DNA of 27,683 nucleotides from Porogramme epimiltina (lineage: Eukaryota > Basidiomycota > Agaricomycetes > Polyporales > Polyporaceae): contig FTLJ01000543.1 of the NCBI GenBank assembly GCA_900155495.1, positions 1-27,683 on the forward strand, written 5' to 3'. Each line of letters opens with the position of its first letter. Positions within the stretch are counted from its first letter, which is position 1. Under the pieces are notes generated by a model. That model was not told where the DNA came from. It saw only the letters and a list, made by a program, of their open reading frames with translations, and did no database searches. Shown one piece after another: positions 1-10,377 of this stretch. A program made the position numbers and the translations under genes.

Positions 1-36
1 GGGGGGGGGTGGGGGGGGGGGGGGGGGGGGGGGTGT

Positions 37-83
<47 letters not shown>

Positions 84-90
84 GGGGGGG
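1..90. other. Poly-G run at the window edge (probable contig end or gap artefact)
   Basis: About 90 bases that are nearly all G, with isolated T or A. The run cuts straight into the coding sequence of the M16 peptidase, where the N-terminal catalytic domain should be. It does not resemble a TTAGGG telomere repeat. The simplest reading is low-quality sequence at a contig end or gap, not biology. Confidence 0.75.
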
Positions 91-96
91 AAGGAA

Positions 97-3000
97 ATGA
101 GCGACGAGGAGGCGATGAAGGCGACGCGCGAGCGGCTCGTCGCGTGGTGGCGCGCGACGTACTGCGCGGCGCGCATGACGCTCGTCGTCCTCGGCAATGG
201 TGGGCCCGCCCTCCTCCAAGTTTCTCTCTCTCTCCTTACACCCTCCGCATCGCTCACGCTCACGCTCTCTCGCCCGCGCTCGGCGCCCGCCGGCGAGGCA
301 CGCAGACTCCTTTGAGGCCATGACGTCGGCCGCGCTCCCGCTGTTCTCCAAGATCCCCCATCGCGGCCTGGATCCGCGCCCGGCGATCAAGCAGCCCGCG
401 TGGGGCCCCGAGCACAAAGGAGTGAGTGGGGGGCGTGTGCGCGTGCTCGCGCGCCTGCTTCTTGGTCTTCTTCTAAGTAACCCAGGTCCTGCTGTCTGCC
501 TGCATGCATGCCCGTCCGTCGGCCGGCAGGCCGCCCCGAGGGGCGTGTATCCGGACGGCGGACGGGCTGCGCGCGCCCGCAGGCCGTGGTACGCAGTTCC
601 CGGATTCCGAGATGGTCGCTGACTGCCTTCTCCCTCTCCTTGGTTGTCTAGGTGCTCGTGTTCGTGCAGACGGTCAAGGACGTGCACGAGCTCGAGTTGC
701 AGTTCGAGCTCCCGGACCTCCGCGCGCACTACGAGGCGCAGCCGGCCGCGTTCATCGCGCACTTTCTCGGGCACGAAGGGCCCGGCAGCGCCTGCGCGCG
801 CCTCAAGCGGCGCGGGTGGCTCCTCGCCCTCAGCGCGGGCGCCTCCGGCCACCCGCGCGGCGTCGAGCTCTTCAAGGTCACGTGTACGCTCACGCTCGAG
901 GGCTACTGTGGGTGTCCCCTCCTCCTCGTTTTTCTCGGGGTCTGAATACTGTGCGCAGTGAACTACGAGTCAGTGCTCGCTACTCTCTACGCGCACATCG
1001 CCCTCCTGCGCGCGTCGCTCCCGCTCCCGGCGCACCACTTTGAAGAGCTCGCGTCCCTCGCGGAGACGCGCTTCCGCTTCCGGGCGCGGCAGCCGCCGCA
1101 CGCGTACGTGCAGGCGCTCGCGCGCGACGGCGCGCAGCCGTACCCGCCGGAGCGGTGGGTGAGCGGGGGCGCGCTGTTCCGCGTCAGGGACGAGGCGCTC
1201 GTCGCGCGCGTGCTCGCGGGGTTCGTGCCCGAGGAGGGGCGCGCGTTCATGTCTGCCAAGGAGCACCGCGCGGAGGTGGTGGGCCCGGACCCGGTGTGGG
1301 AGACGGAGAGGTGGTATGGGACGCGGCATGTTGTGAGAAGGATGGGGGAGGAGCTGCTCGCGAAGGTGTGTGTTGCTGCCGTTGTGAATGGGCAAGGAAG
1401 GGCTGGCGCTGATGGTGATCGCTTTCTTTTGCTTCCTAGCTGCGCGATGCGGAGACAATCGAGGAGCTCGCGCTGCCCGCCCCGAACCCGTTCATCCCAA
1501 CCGACCTGTCGGTGGACAAAGAAGACGTAGCCGAGGTAAACGCGGACGGTGCGCGCGCGCGATCGACACGCTATTAACATGGATATCCCAGCCCGCCAAG
1601 CATCCGACCCTGATCAGACGCACCGCGCTCGCGCAGCTCTGGCACAAGAAGGACGATCAGTTCTGGATGCCGAAGGCGGACGTGCGCATTGCTATTAAGA
1701 AGTTCGTGCCCGCAGCCCTCAGCCCCCCCCCCTTTCCCCTGCCTGGACTCCCTATCTGACTTTTGCTATAGCCCGCTGGCCTACGCCTCGGCTCGCCACG
1801 CCACGATGTCGCGGTGAGCCTGTCTCGTGCACAGCGGCCCCATTTTACGACTTACTCAGCGGGCACGGTCTAGGCTGCTCGTCGACCTGGTGGAAGACGC
1901 GCTGGCGGAGGAGACGTACGCCGCCGCCCTCGCCGGGCTCGCGCACGGGCTGGCGAACGACGAGCAGGGCATCTCCGTGTCCGTCGGGGGGTACAGCGAC
2001 AAGCTCTGCGTGCTGCTGCGCCTCGTCCTCGAGCGGCTGCGCGCGCTGAGCGTGCCCTCGGAGCGGCTCCGGGTCGTGAAGGAGAAGGCGAGTCCGAGTC
2101 CGAGTCCGATTCCGCGCCCTGCTCCGCTCCGCTGCGCCCCGCGCCCGGTCCAGCCCCAGCGCGTGCGCCCCGCCGAGATTAAGGGCGTTGGAGCACAAGC
2201 AGACCCCTTCTTCCTCCTTCATTCACTCTGTTCTTTCTGTCCCTCTTCCCGATGGAGATCTGATGCGCCGCACACCCAGATCCGGCAGGAGTACGCCAAC
2301 TTCTACATGGGCCAGCCGTCGAACCTGACGGAGAAGCTCGCGCAGTGGACGTTCGCGCCGACGATCTGGACGCCGGGCGAGAAGCGGGCTGAATTGGACT
2401 GTGCGTCGTTTCGTGTTCTCGTCTCGTCTCGTCCCGCGCGCGCGCCCCTGCGCCCGGACGCGGGCTTCTCCGATTGACTTGTGGCCTGGCGGCTGCCTTC
2501 TCTAGCGATCAGCGCGAGCGACCTGGAACGCCACCGAGACGATCTCCTCGCGAGGGCGTCCGTGGACGTGCTCGTCAACGGCAATATGTCGCGAGAAGTG
2601 GGTGCCCTCTCCCCCCCCTTCTTCCTGATCTCTGTTTAGTCTTTACCGGGGGCGCTCACGCGACCGCGCAGCGGGCCCTCGACGTCCTGGCCCTCGTCGA
2701 GGACACCCTTTCACCACGCCCGCTCCACCCGAGCGAGATCCCCAGCCCACGCGCGCTGGTGCTACCACCTGGTCGGTCGCTTGACTTGCAACTTGTCTAT
2801 CCGGACGTCCGCTGATCACACAGCCACCCGGCGTGGCCAGGCGCGAACGTGGTCGTGCGGCGGCGCCACGCGGACCCGGACGAGCTCAGCGGGAGCCTCT
2901 CGTACTACTGCCAGTTCGGCGCCCCGGCGGACACGCGGCTGCGCAACGTCGCCGCGCTCATCCACCACATCATCCGCGAGCCGTGCTTCACGACGCTCCG

Positions 3001-3891
3001 CACGAAGGAGCAGCTCGGGTTAGTTTTCTATTCGTGATCAGTGTCTGTGCCACCGGCGCGTCCACCCCCTCTTCCCCCGCCGCGCACGGTGCGGTGCCAC
3101 ACGGGGCCACCTGCGCACCCCTGTCTTCACGAGTCACGACAAGAATAGTCTGCGCTAACGACCCGCCCACACCCCTATCCCCCGCAGGTACGTCGTCATG
3201 GCCCTGTCCTGGTCCGTGAACGCGAGCACGCTCGGGCTCGGCTTCAAGCTGCAGAGCCAGCGCGCGCCGTGGGACACCGAGGCGCGCGTCGACGCGTTCC
3301 TGTGCGCGTTCCGCGCGCGCCTCGCCGCGCTCGCGCCGGACGCGCTCGCGACGCAGAAGCGCGGGCTCGTCGCGAAGATGTGTGAGCGCGCGAAGAGCGT
3401 CGGCGAGGAGACGGCGCGGTTCTGGGCGCGCGTGCGTGCGAGCGACTGTGACTTCCTCAGAGGTACGCCCTTCCGTTTCCTTCCCCCTCACCCCCACCCT
3501 CCTTTCTTTTGCCTTCTGCACGCGCAGTCATGCTAACGGATTGGGGACAGCCGACACGGACGCGGAGGTCATTGAGAGCATCACGCTGTCGGAGCTCCTC
3601 GCCGCGTACGACGCGTACCTCCTCCCCGGCTCCCCGGTCCGCCGCAAGCTCTCCGTCCAGCTCGTCTCGCAGCAGATGCCCGAGCCGCCCTCCGTCACGG
3701 CCGCGAACGCCGACGCCGACGCTAACGTTGGCACTGGTGCGGATGCCGGCGTGGTGCGCGTCATCTCGGAGCTCGACGGCAGCGACCCGCTGGCGTTCGC
3801 GCGCGCGGAGCGGGCGTTCAAGAACGGGCTGGCGTGCGCGCCCGCGGCGGCCCCGGTGCCGTCTCCCGCGTTCGGAGAGTACGGGGTGTGA
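97..3891 (+). CDS. Insulin-degrading-enzyme-like M16 metallopeptidase, 5' truncated
   Basis: This is the 3' part of an insulinase/Ste23-type zinc metallopeptidase, a family that degrades small peptides inside a closed chamber. Inferred exons are 97-199, 306-421, 652-907, 959-1365, 1440-1535, 1592-1701, 1772-1813, 1874-2087, 2280-2400, 2506-2597, 2672-2771, 2841-3018, 3188-3462 and 3551-3891. They give 816 residues with no stop. Family landmarks in order are a MTLVVLGN strand near residue 27, LWHKKDDQFWMPKA in the middle domain, then REPCFTTLRTKEQLGYVV near residues 597-614, a hallmark of the C-terminal half. Family members usually have about 1000 residues or more. The missing part should hold the HxxEH zinc site, so catalysis cannot be judged here. 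Position 97 is only the first ATG after the poly-G run, not a credible start. Intron 8 uses a GC donor. Confidence 0.9.
2088..2279 (+). other. Likely GC-AG intron in the M16 peptidase gene
   Basis: The exon ends ...GAGAAG and the next bases are GCGAGT, with an acceptor CACCCAG before the codons for IRQEYANFYMG. Splicing here joins KEK to IRQEY as the family requires. The 192-bp intron is a multiple of three and has no stop, so an automatic caller would read through it and add 64 Ser/Pro-rich residues. No GT donor fits as well. Confidence 0.6.
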
Positions 3892-5145
3892 TTTTCTTGG
3901 GGGAACTGGCGGTCGAGGCTCGGGCCAATCCCACCCCAGGAATGGTGGGGATGGCGAAGACAATGGGGGCGGGCGTGGCGGTGGTGCGTCGTGGAACAGA
4001 AACAGAAACGGAAGCAGAAGTAGAAGCAGAAGCAGCGTCGGTGGCGGGCGGGTGGCTATGGGGGCACGCTAGGCTGTAGAGGTGGATCTCTCGTTGTACT
4101 AGGGCGAATGCGGAGCCGCGGGAGGGACTTCCTGCTGCGAGAAACAAAGGAGTGCGAGTTTGGTTGCAATCAGCGGGCGGGCGCGCCACTCGCGGTGAAC
4201 TTTTCGAGGTTCGAAACCGTTCGATGTTCGATGTCGGCGTTCGAGACCGGACGGAGAGAGCGTCCGCAGACATGTTCATCATCGCGGGGGCACACACCCA
4301 CAGGGGCCTATTGTCCGTGCGGTTCGTGTGGTTGCGAGGGTGCTTGCCAGGAGAGCGGTAGGAGCTAAGCTTCGTTCGTGCTGTTGTTCTGCGAGCGCAA
4401 TTATCTAGATTCTAGATGTGAGATGCGACTCCACTGGCCCACCCCCGTTCCGGGCGCGCTGATTGAGTGCCGTTTGAGACTCTTAGGCTCTGGTGATCAA
4501 TGGAGAGCGTCGGTGCCGCCGTGCGGCGGATGAACATACCCGCCGCTGCGCTGGTGTCGCACTGCAGCTGGGGCTGGGGCCATCGGATTTGGACTCGGGC
4601 ACACGTCTCTCCGGGGAGTCTGTCTGACACCAGCGATCTGCCGATCTTCGATGGAAATGAGCGTGGTGCGCCGTGCCTGCGCTGCGCCTGGATGCACTAC
4701 ATACTACGTCACTCCGAGGAGCCCCCCAAGGCACATTGCGCGCCACCCACCGAAGGTTCGTCGAGGTTCGCCGACGCGTGAAGGAGTGCGTCTACGGCGG
4801 CACACACGCAAAAAAAGGTGAACACATTACGCATAAGTTGTATGAGACTAGTACGAAGGTCCGTGTGCGAGTGCAAAAAAAAGTAAAGCGAACGTCAGCC
4901 AAGCAGAAACCGATGCGAAACACATGTATGCGTGCGTGCCCAGAGCCGCAGGCGGAGAGCGTATGCGTATAGCGTCGTGATATGTCCGGGGGAAGGTCCA
5001 TGCGATATAATCATCCGTGAGAAAGCCCGCCACGCCCCACCGCGCCCCTCTGCCCGTCTCCACTCCTCACCCGTGCCGTCCATAGCCGCACAGGGCAAAG
5101 TCGCCCGAAGGGGCGCCCCGCGGCGGCGTGCTGCTGGCAGGGCCT
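3892..5145. other. Intergenic region between convergent genes
   Basis: The M16 peptidase and the DUF7137-like gene converge here. The stretch holds their 3' flanks and a purine-rich hexamer repeat. Open frames are short (up to 99 codons), low in complexity, and lack splice support. A GGTTCGAAACC string near 4208 looks like a tRNA T-loop, but the arms do not pair. Confidence 0.6.
3995..4034. repeat. Imperfect purine-rich hexamer repeat
   Basis: About seven units near AGAAGC/AGAAAC in tandem, about 100 bp after the M16 stop codon. It is probably in the 3' untranslated region. Confidence 0.7.
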
Positions 5146-5852
5146 CTACCGCATGGCTTGCCGGAGGAGCGAGTACCCCGAGAGGAACATGACGACGAAC
5201 GTCACCGTCAGACTGACGAACGCCGGGTGTGTGGCGTAGTCGGACCAGGCGCCGTTGCAGGTCGGACATGTCCAGCCTGTGCGCACCCAGCAGGCCGTCA
5301 ATATCGACGTTCGGTGGAAAAAAAAACAAGGAAGAGAAAACGAGAGGAGGACGCACTTTCGAGCGGGGTATACGCCTGGGGGGTGTAGAGCGCAAATTGG
5401 AGAGCGGTGTTCTCCTGGAACAACCCGGGCGCGCGCGACGCGCCGGGTCCGCGGTCGTCCCAGATGGACAGCCTGTATGTGCCGGGTGCGAGCTGGAGGG
5501 ATGGGTGCGCCTGCTGGTACGACCAGAGGTCCCAGGTGACGGACGTCGCGGTGCCGGGGATCTTGCCATCTGAGGGCCCTACGGGGTACGTGTTGCCGTT
5601 GTCGCCGAGGGCGGAGAGGGTGAGCGAGGTCGGGGTGGAGAGGAGGGAGGTGAAGTTCCAGGCGAAGGTGACCGTGTTGGACTCGGCAATTTTGTAGTAC
5701 GACGTCGCCGTCTGCGGCGGCTTGGTGATCGTGAGCCCGCCGGCGGCCGCGGTCTGGGGGATGGACGAAGACGAGGACGAGGAGCTGCCGCCGGTGCTGC
5801 TGCTGCTCTGGCTGGCGGCGCTGGTCGATGAGCTGTTCGCGGCCGAGGACAT
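5146..5852 (-). CDS. Ser-rich single-pass membrane protein resembling DUF7137
   Basis: Two exons, 5852-5357 and 5276-5146, flank an 80-bp intron (donor GTGCGT, acceptor CACAG). They give 208 residues. Residues 1-30 are almost all Ser, Thr, Ala and Gly. A globular part follows with GGLTITKPPQTATSYYKI, a beta-rich core including TFAWNFTSL and GTYRLSIWDDRGPG, then a WTCPTC pair of cysteines. A hydrophobic segment (VSLTVTFVVMFLSGYSLL) ends five residues before the stop. From memory this matches basidiomycete proteins annotated DUF7137, which have an immunoglobulin-like wall-protein fold. The function is unknown; a role at the cell surface or in the secretory pathway is inference. The first in-frame ATG leaves no signal peptide, yet the codons just upstream read FLFSCPLFFVAPAALS, so the 5' end may be mis-set or an upstream exon missed. 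Confidence 0.75.
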
Positions 5853-6932
5853 GGTGGAGAGGGCGGCGGGGGCAACGAAAAAGAGCGGGCAGGAAAAGAG
5901 AAAGTCGGAGACGGGGTCGTCGTCGTCGGGTCCAACGGTGTGCGAGCCCACTCTGGGAGCCTCTGGTTGCAACGGCCAGTCACCGCCTTGTCACCGCGTG
6001 ACCGAGCATAGTCACACACGCCGACGCCGAGGCTCGATCAGGCCTATGACGCGCCGGGGCGGGCGGCGAGGCGCGACGCCCGCCCCCGTCCTCCTCTTGA
6101 ACCGCCTCCATCACACTCTGCACCCCAGCCGCACCTAGAGACTCGATGCCACCCCTCCCGCGACGCGCTTCCTGGGCGTGTCGCGACGCTGCCAGCGTTT
6201 CGACGTGCCTGATTGGGGCCGACGTCCGCTTACGCCCACCGCCAGAAACGCTCAACTGCGCTCCCGTGCTGCTGCTCTCTGATCTAGACCACCCGGACGT
6301 CCGCGCATCAATCTCAGACACCGACCTGAACTGTTCGCGGACGGCGCTACCGAACACCTCGTCTGGGCTAGCCGCTACGGGCCCCGCCTGCCGAGGGTGT
6401 CCTCGTTTTCAGGTGCAACGGCGTCGCAGCCCGGACCGCCCAAGGACAAGGGTGGTCGCCGTCGGACGCGCCCCGGCGGACCCCTGCGGTCGCTCTCACG
6501 CAGGATGAGAACCCGGAGCGGTGCAAGAGAGTTCGCGCACTGACGCCGTTGACACGCTGGCACCCGCCATGCTTCCTGGACGCCTGGGCGTTCTCGCGCC
6601 GCTGGGAGCTGTTGAGATTATTGTCGCTGGCGTTGTTAGGAACTCGGAATGATATGGCGCACGACTGATCTCGTCCAGTGATTTTCCTCTCTGCGTCATT
6701 CGGCCAGCTGTGTTCATCAAAACGTCCACACGACGGAACGGGCGAGCACAGGGTGATCACCCTCGGATGCCGTTGTCCTGGGCCTTGTGCAACCCGTCTA
6801 GGTTCATATACATGAAACGCCCCGGCGCCTTGATCAGCCCTCTCTTACGTCCCTTCCTCCTCCCTATACCCTCCCGCCGCTTTGCTTTCGTCCCTTATAC
6901 CCGTTTGTCCCCTCCCTCACGCTCTTTAGACC
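5853..6932. other. Divergent intergenic region
   Basis: This separates the minus-strand DUF7137-like gene from the plus-strand Ser/Pro-rich gene and should carry both promoters. I see no gene here. The frames present are short and have no family resemblance. Confidence 0.6.
6841..6932 (+). promoter_or_regulatory. Pyrimidine-rich leader with TATA-like boxes upstream of the Ser/Pro-rich gene
   Basis: A strongly C/T-rich strand leads into the ATG at 6933. It contains CTATAC at 6864-6869 and TTATAC at 6895-6900. Such tracts are typical of fungal core promoters and leaders. The exact transcription start cannot be read from sequence. Confidence 0.4.
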
Positions 6933-8660
6933 ATGGCTCTCGCGCTCCCGTCTCCAACGCCGCTTACGGGTCCGATGGCACCCTCTAATCTACCCGCCTC
7001 GCCCCGCCGGACGCCCCCCATCGACTGCCGCATCGTCATCTCCGGTTCAGAACCTCGCACCCACACGCATCTTGACGCCTTGCACCGTTACGAAGAAAGC
7101 TCGTCTCCCCTTTCTCCGGCAGAAAGCGACGAGGACACGCCGATAAGTCCCATCACGTTTGGACGGAACGAGACGTACGAGCGGTCGCGGCTCTCGTTCT
7201 ACATCGCGCCCGCGCCGCGGCCGTCGTCGACGCCGTCGTCGCCGCAGGGCGAGCTCTCGCCGATCTCGCCCGTCGTGTTCGCGCACCCGAACGCGAGCAG
7301 CCCGTCGCTGTGCGCCGCGGCGCCGCCGCCCGTGTTCCCGAACGCGGGCACGCAGTCGCTCGCGCTGCGCCTCAGGCGCCCGCTGCCGCCGCTTCCCAGC
7401 CCAGACACGGACGGCGGCGAGGACGGTGACAGCGGCGCGACGCCCCTACGCGCCGCACGCGGCGGGCCCTCGGACACCCGCCCCCCGCACCAGCACCAGC
7501 ACCAGCACCAGCAGCCGCCTTTCCGCGCGCCGAGCCGGGCGAGCACGCAGCCGTCCCCCGCGAGCAGCGACGGCCGCGACGGCGACAGCGTCGCCGACCT
7601 CTTCTCCTTCTCCCCCACGCCCTCGTCCGCCCAGTCCCCCGCCACGTCCCTCTCCGACTCCCCCGCCAGCTCCCGCGACCCCTTCCTCGCCTTCGCATCC
7701 CACCTCCACAGCGGCCCCGCCGACCCCAAGCCGCGCTGCACGCCGCTCGCGATCCCCGGCCGCTCCCACTCGACGCCCCTGCCCCTCCCGCAGAGCGCGA
7801 TGCCGCCCCTTATTGGCCGCCCGATACTCGAGCTCAGCCCGTGCATCGCCGTCACGCCCGCGTCGCCCGGGCCCGCGCAGCAGTTCGGGTTCCCCCCAGC
7901 ACCGTCGCTCACGCTCACGATGCACCGCTCCGCGTCCGCGACGTCCGTCGTCCTCCCCTCCCCGGCGCACGACGGCGCCCACACGCAGCCGTTCCACCCG
8001 CAGTCGCTCCCGACGAGCCTCGCCCGCGCCGCGACGCCCGACCGCGAGCGCGCGCTGCCGCGTGCGCCGAGCCCCGACCCCGAAGACGATGTGGAATATG
8101 TCGACGCGCTGGACCCGGCGCCGCTGCACTACATCCCGGAGCGCGCGACGTCGCCCGCGCCGTCGCTCTCGCCGTCGGTCGCGTCTGGGCGGTCGTTCGC
8201 GAGCGCGGGGCGCTCGCTGCGCCGCATCGCGTCCAAGACGCGCCTCTTTGGCCGCCGCACGCTCTCGACCGCCTCTGAGCCGTGGGAGGCCGCCGTTCGC
8301 ACCGACCGGAGTGACCGGAGCGGCGGGGGCAGGGGCAAGGGCAGCAGCAAGAGCAGCAGCAGCCTGGACGAGGGCGCGAGCACGGGCGACGAGGACGAGA
8401 CGGTCGTGGGGCACTCGCTCGACCGCCTGCGCTCCGCGTCGCCCGCGTCGACGCACACGCTCGCGTCGGGCTCGGGCTCCGACGGGGGTGGCAAGTCGTC
8501 CGCGGACGGCGGGCGCCCGGCGGGCCCCATGGGAGCGAGGCGGCTCGAGGTCACCGAGCTCGTCGTCACGCCCGAGGGCGAGGTGTGGGAGGCGCGCGAG
8601 CTGTACGACGTGATCCCGAAGCTGCGCCAGCTCCGGGCGCCGTCGCGGCTCCGGGTGTGA
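6933..8660 (+). CDS. Hypothetical disordered Ser/Pro-rich protein
   Basis: A single uninterrupted exon of 575 residues begins at an ATG in a good context (GACCATGG). I recognise no catalytic domain, signal peptide or membrane segment. The protein is dominated by Ser, Pro, Ala, Arg and Asp, with many SP/TP pairs (for example SPISP and TPISPITF) of the kind proline-directed kinases use. There is an HQHQHQHQQ run at residues 186-194. A basic cluster, RSLRRIASKTRLFGRR, lies near residue 430. A better-ordered C-terminal segment includes RRLEVTELVVTPEGEVWEAR and ends PKLRQLRAPSRLRV. That tail is the likeliest conserved part. A signalling or scaffold role is only a guess. Long frames on the other strand and in another plus frame over the same bases reflect GC-rich codon use. 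Confidence 0.75.
   Translation: MALALPSPTPLTGPMAPSNLPASPRRTPPIDCRIVISGSEPRTHTHLDALHRYEESSSPLSPAESDEDTPISPITFGRNETYERSRLSFYIAPAPRPSSTPSSPQGELSPISPVVFAHPNASSPSLCAAAPPPVFPNAGTQSLALRLRRPLPPLPSPDTDGGEDGDSGATPLRAARGGPSDTRPPHQHQHQHQQPPFRAPSRASTQPSPASSDGRDGDSVADLFSFSPTPSSAQSPATSLSDSPASSRDPFLAFASHLHSGPADPKPRCTPLAIPGRSHSTPLPLPQSAMPPLIGRPILELSPCIAVTPASPGPAQQFGFPPAPSLTLTMHRSASATSVVLPSPAHDGAHTQPFHPQSLPTSLARAATPDRERALPRAPSPDPEDDVEYVDALDPAPLHYIPERATSPAPSLSPSVASGRSFASAGRSLRRIASKTRLFGRRTLSTASEPWEAAVRTDRSDRSGGGRGKGSSKSSSSLDEGASTGDEDETVVGHSLDRLRSASPASTHTLASGSGSDGGGKSSADGGRPAGPMGARRLEVTELVVTPEGEVWEARELYDVIPKLRQLRAPSRLRV
7488..7514 (+). repeat. In-frame CACCAG microsatellite
   Basis: Four tandem CACCAG units plus a final CAG encode the alternating His-Gln run in the Ser/Pro-rich protein. 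It is a likely length polymorphism. Confidence 0.85.
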
Positions 8661-10350
8661 GGTGTGGGGTGTGGCCTCGACCCCCCCCCCTCCCCATCCA
8701 TTCCATTCCGTTCCCGCCTTCCTGCCTTCCCCCCCTCACCCCACCCCACACTTCCCTGCACGCCGCTGTTGGTGGCGGCCGCATCTCGCGAAGCCGTCGG
8801 CGGCAGGCTTCTTGGACCGGGCGGTGAGTGCGCGCATCTCGGCGGAGCAGGGGCTCCCCCGCGGCGCGTGGCGGTGTGCTCACCCGTGTTTGTTCCGCCG
8901 CCTCTAGACACTTCAGACACTTTTAAAACGCATGTTGTACAAAACGCCCCCGGAGGGGACTTGCTTTCTCCTTTATATTGACGCGCACACCGCCGCCGCT
9001 GAGTAGTATATCATTATTCGTACGCTGTACAACGCTCGTCGCCCGCAGTACTGTACGTCGCTCGCTCCCCATCCCGCTCGTTTCCCGTATGAACAACCGG
9101 TTCCGCACGACTCTGCCATGCTCCATCTCTCTCTCGCTACTTACTTCATTCATACTTAGGTACCTCCGCCTTTTTCGCCTCCACTTGTTATCCTTATGCG
9201 CTCGACGATAGGCTACTGTTGAACATCTAATCCCAGGCTCCCTCCCCCCACACGCACACGGACACTCGCGGACCCCGCCACCATCCCGCTGACCGACTGC
9301 AGCCCGCTGTATACCACGCCACGCGTCTGATTGTACATGTACCCGCCGCGCTGATCCGTCGCTGACGTCCCTTTAATCGAATCCGATGTCCATGCATCCG
9401 CATCCCCCGTCCCCGTCCCTTCGAGCTCCAACATTCAAACCCGCTTCGGGCAACACCGTCGCCCGCATCCTGCTTCCCGTGCTCCGCGTGCCCGCGCCCG
9501 CACGCGCCTTCTGACGTTTGAGCCGCGTCGACGTCGGCGCGGGTGCCCGGTGCGGCGGAGCGACTTCCTTGTTCGCCCGCGCCCGGGGGGGGGCATCTCC
9601 CTCGATCCCGGGCAGGCGGGTGGTGCGGCGCGATGTGCGGCGCTTCTGCGCTGGCCTCTCACAAGCCACGTCGTGGACACGGACGCGGGGGTGGCCACAG
9701 GGGCACGAGGCCACGGGGAGGGACCGGGTGACGGTGCGGCGGCTCGCCCGCGCGCGCGAGACGTGCCACTTACCCTCCACTCACTCGCCAAACGGGCTCG
9801 CCTAGGTACATCTGGATCCGTGCGTTCCGTCGAACCAGCGGAGCTCGCTTGGCGGGGGCTCCTCCTCCTCCGTCGACTGCTCTTCTTCTTCTTTCCTCTG
9901 ACGCGGCGCGGAACGCGCAGCGCACGAGGGGCCCCCCGGTGCGCGTACGCGCCGAGAAGCGGTGACGGTGACGCAACGCGGGTGGGCGTGCGTGCGTGTG
10001 GTTGCGGTTGTGGACGCGATTGTGGCCCAATTGCCCTCGTGTTCGGATTCGCGACGCCCGGGGGGCGAGGACGTAAAGTGACGCGGGCGGGCGCGAGGAG
10101 GTCGGTCCGGGGCGCTCGTCGCATTCACTGCTTGAGCGAGCCTCGGGCGGCGGTCAGTCTCTCTGTGGACGTGTACTTACACGTCCTCCGCGCGCCCGCG
10201 CATCCGTTCCGGTCCCCGGGCCCCTCGTCTTGGAAGGTAGCGTTTTAGCTCGCGCTCGGCTGGAGTCGACGGGCGGAACAGGCCTGAGGACGACAGGAGG
10301 AATGGTGGCCGCGTTGCGTTGCACGGAGCCCGGTCCAGTCTACACACTGA
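8661..10350. other. Gene-poor interval
   Basis: There is a C-rich 3' flank at 8680-8760 and then GC-rich DNA. The only coding hint is on the minus strand at 9213-10128, where frames with protein-like stretches (SIKGTSATDQRGGYMYNQ; EPVWRVSGG) flank a possible intron at 9773-9646 with a GTAAGT donor. The pieces do not join into one clean frame, so I do not call a gene. Confidence 0.45.
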
Positions 10351-10377
10351 GGGCCTGTTCAGCTCGCGTCACCCGTG
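10351..10377 (+). repeat. Left terminal inverted repeat
   Basis: 27 bp beginning GGGCCTGTTCAGCTCG. It pairs with 11388-11414 with one mismatch at its 17th base. Confidence 0.85.

Noticed and set aside
1..90. Telomere repeat
   Set aside because: Fungal telomeres are usually TTAGGG-type; this is nearly pure G with no periodic TTA.
9..323. Gly-rich frame starting in the poly-G run
   Set aside because: It is an artefact of the G run and overlaps the real M16 exons in another frame.
2088..2279. Coding read-through of intron 8 in the M16 gene
   Set aside because: The 64 added residues are Ser/Pro-rich, interrupt a conserved region, and splicing restores the family sequence.
2598..2671. Earlier acceptor (TTTAG near 2639) for intron 10 of the M16 gene
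   Set aside because: It needs a different donor and adds VFTGGAHATAQ-like residues absent from the family; the acceptor at 2671 gives MSRE joined to RALDVLALVEDTL.
4203..4230. tRNA T-arm (GGTTCGAAACC)
   Set aside because: The flanking bases do not form a T-stem, and no acceptor, D or anticodon arms can be placed.
7159..8613. 484-codon Arg-rich frame on the plus strand and 336-codon frame on the minus strand
   Set aside because: Both overlap the 575-residue gene, are dominated by Arg/Ala from GC-rich third positions, and lack family or splice support.
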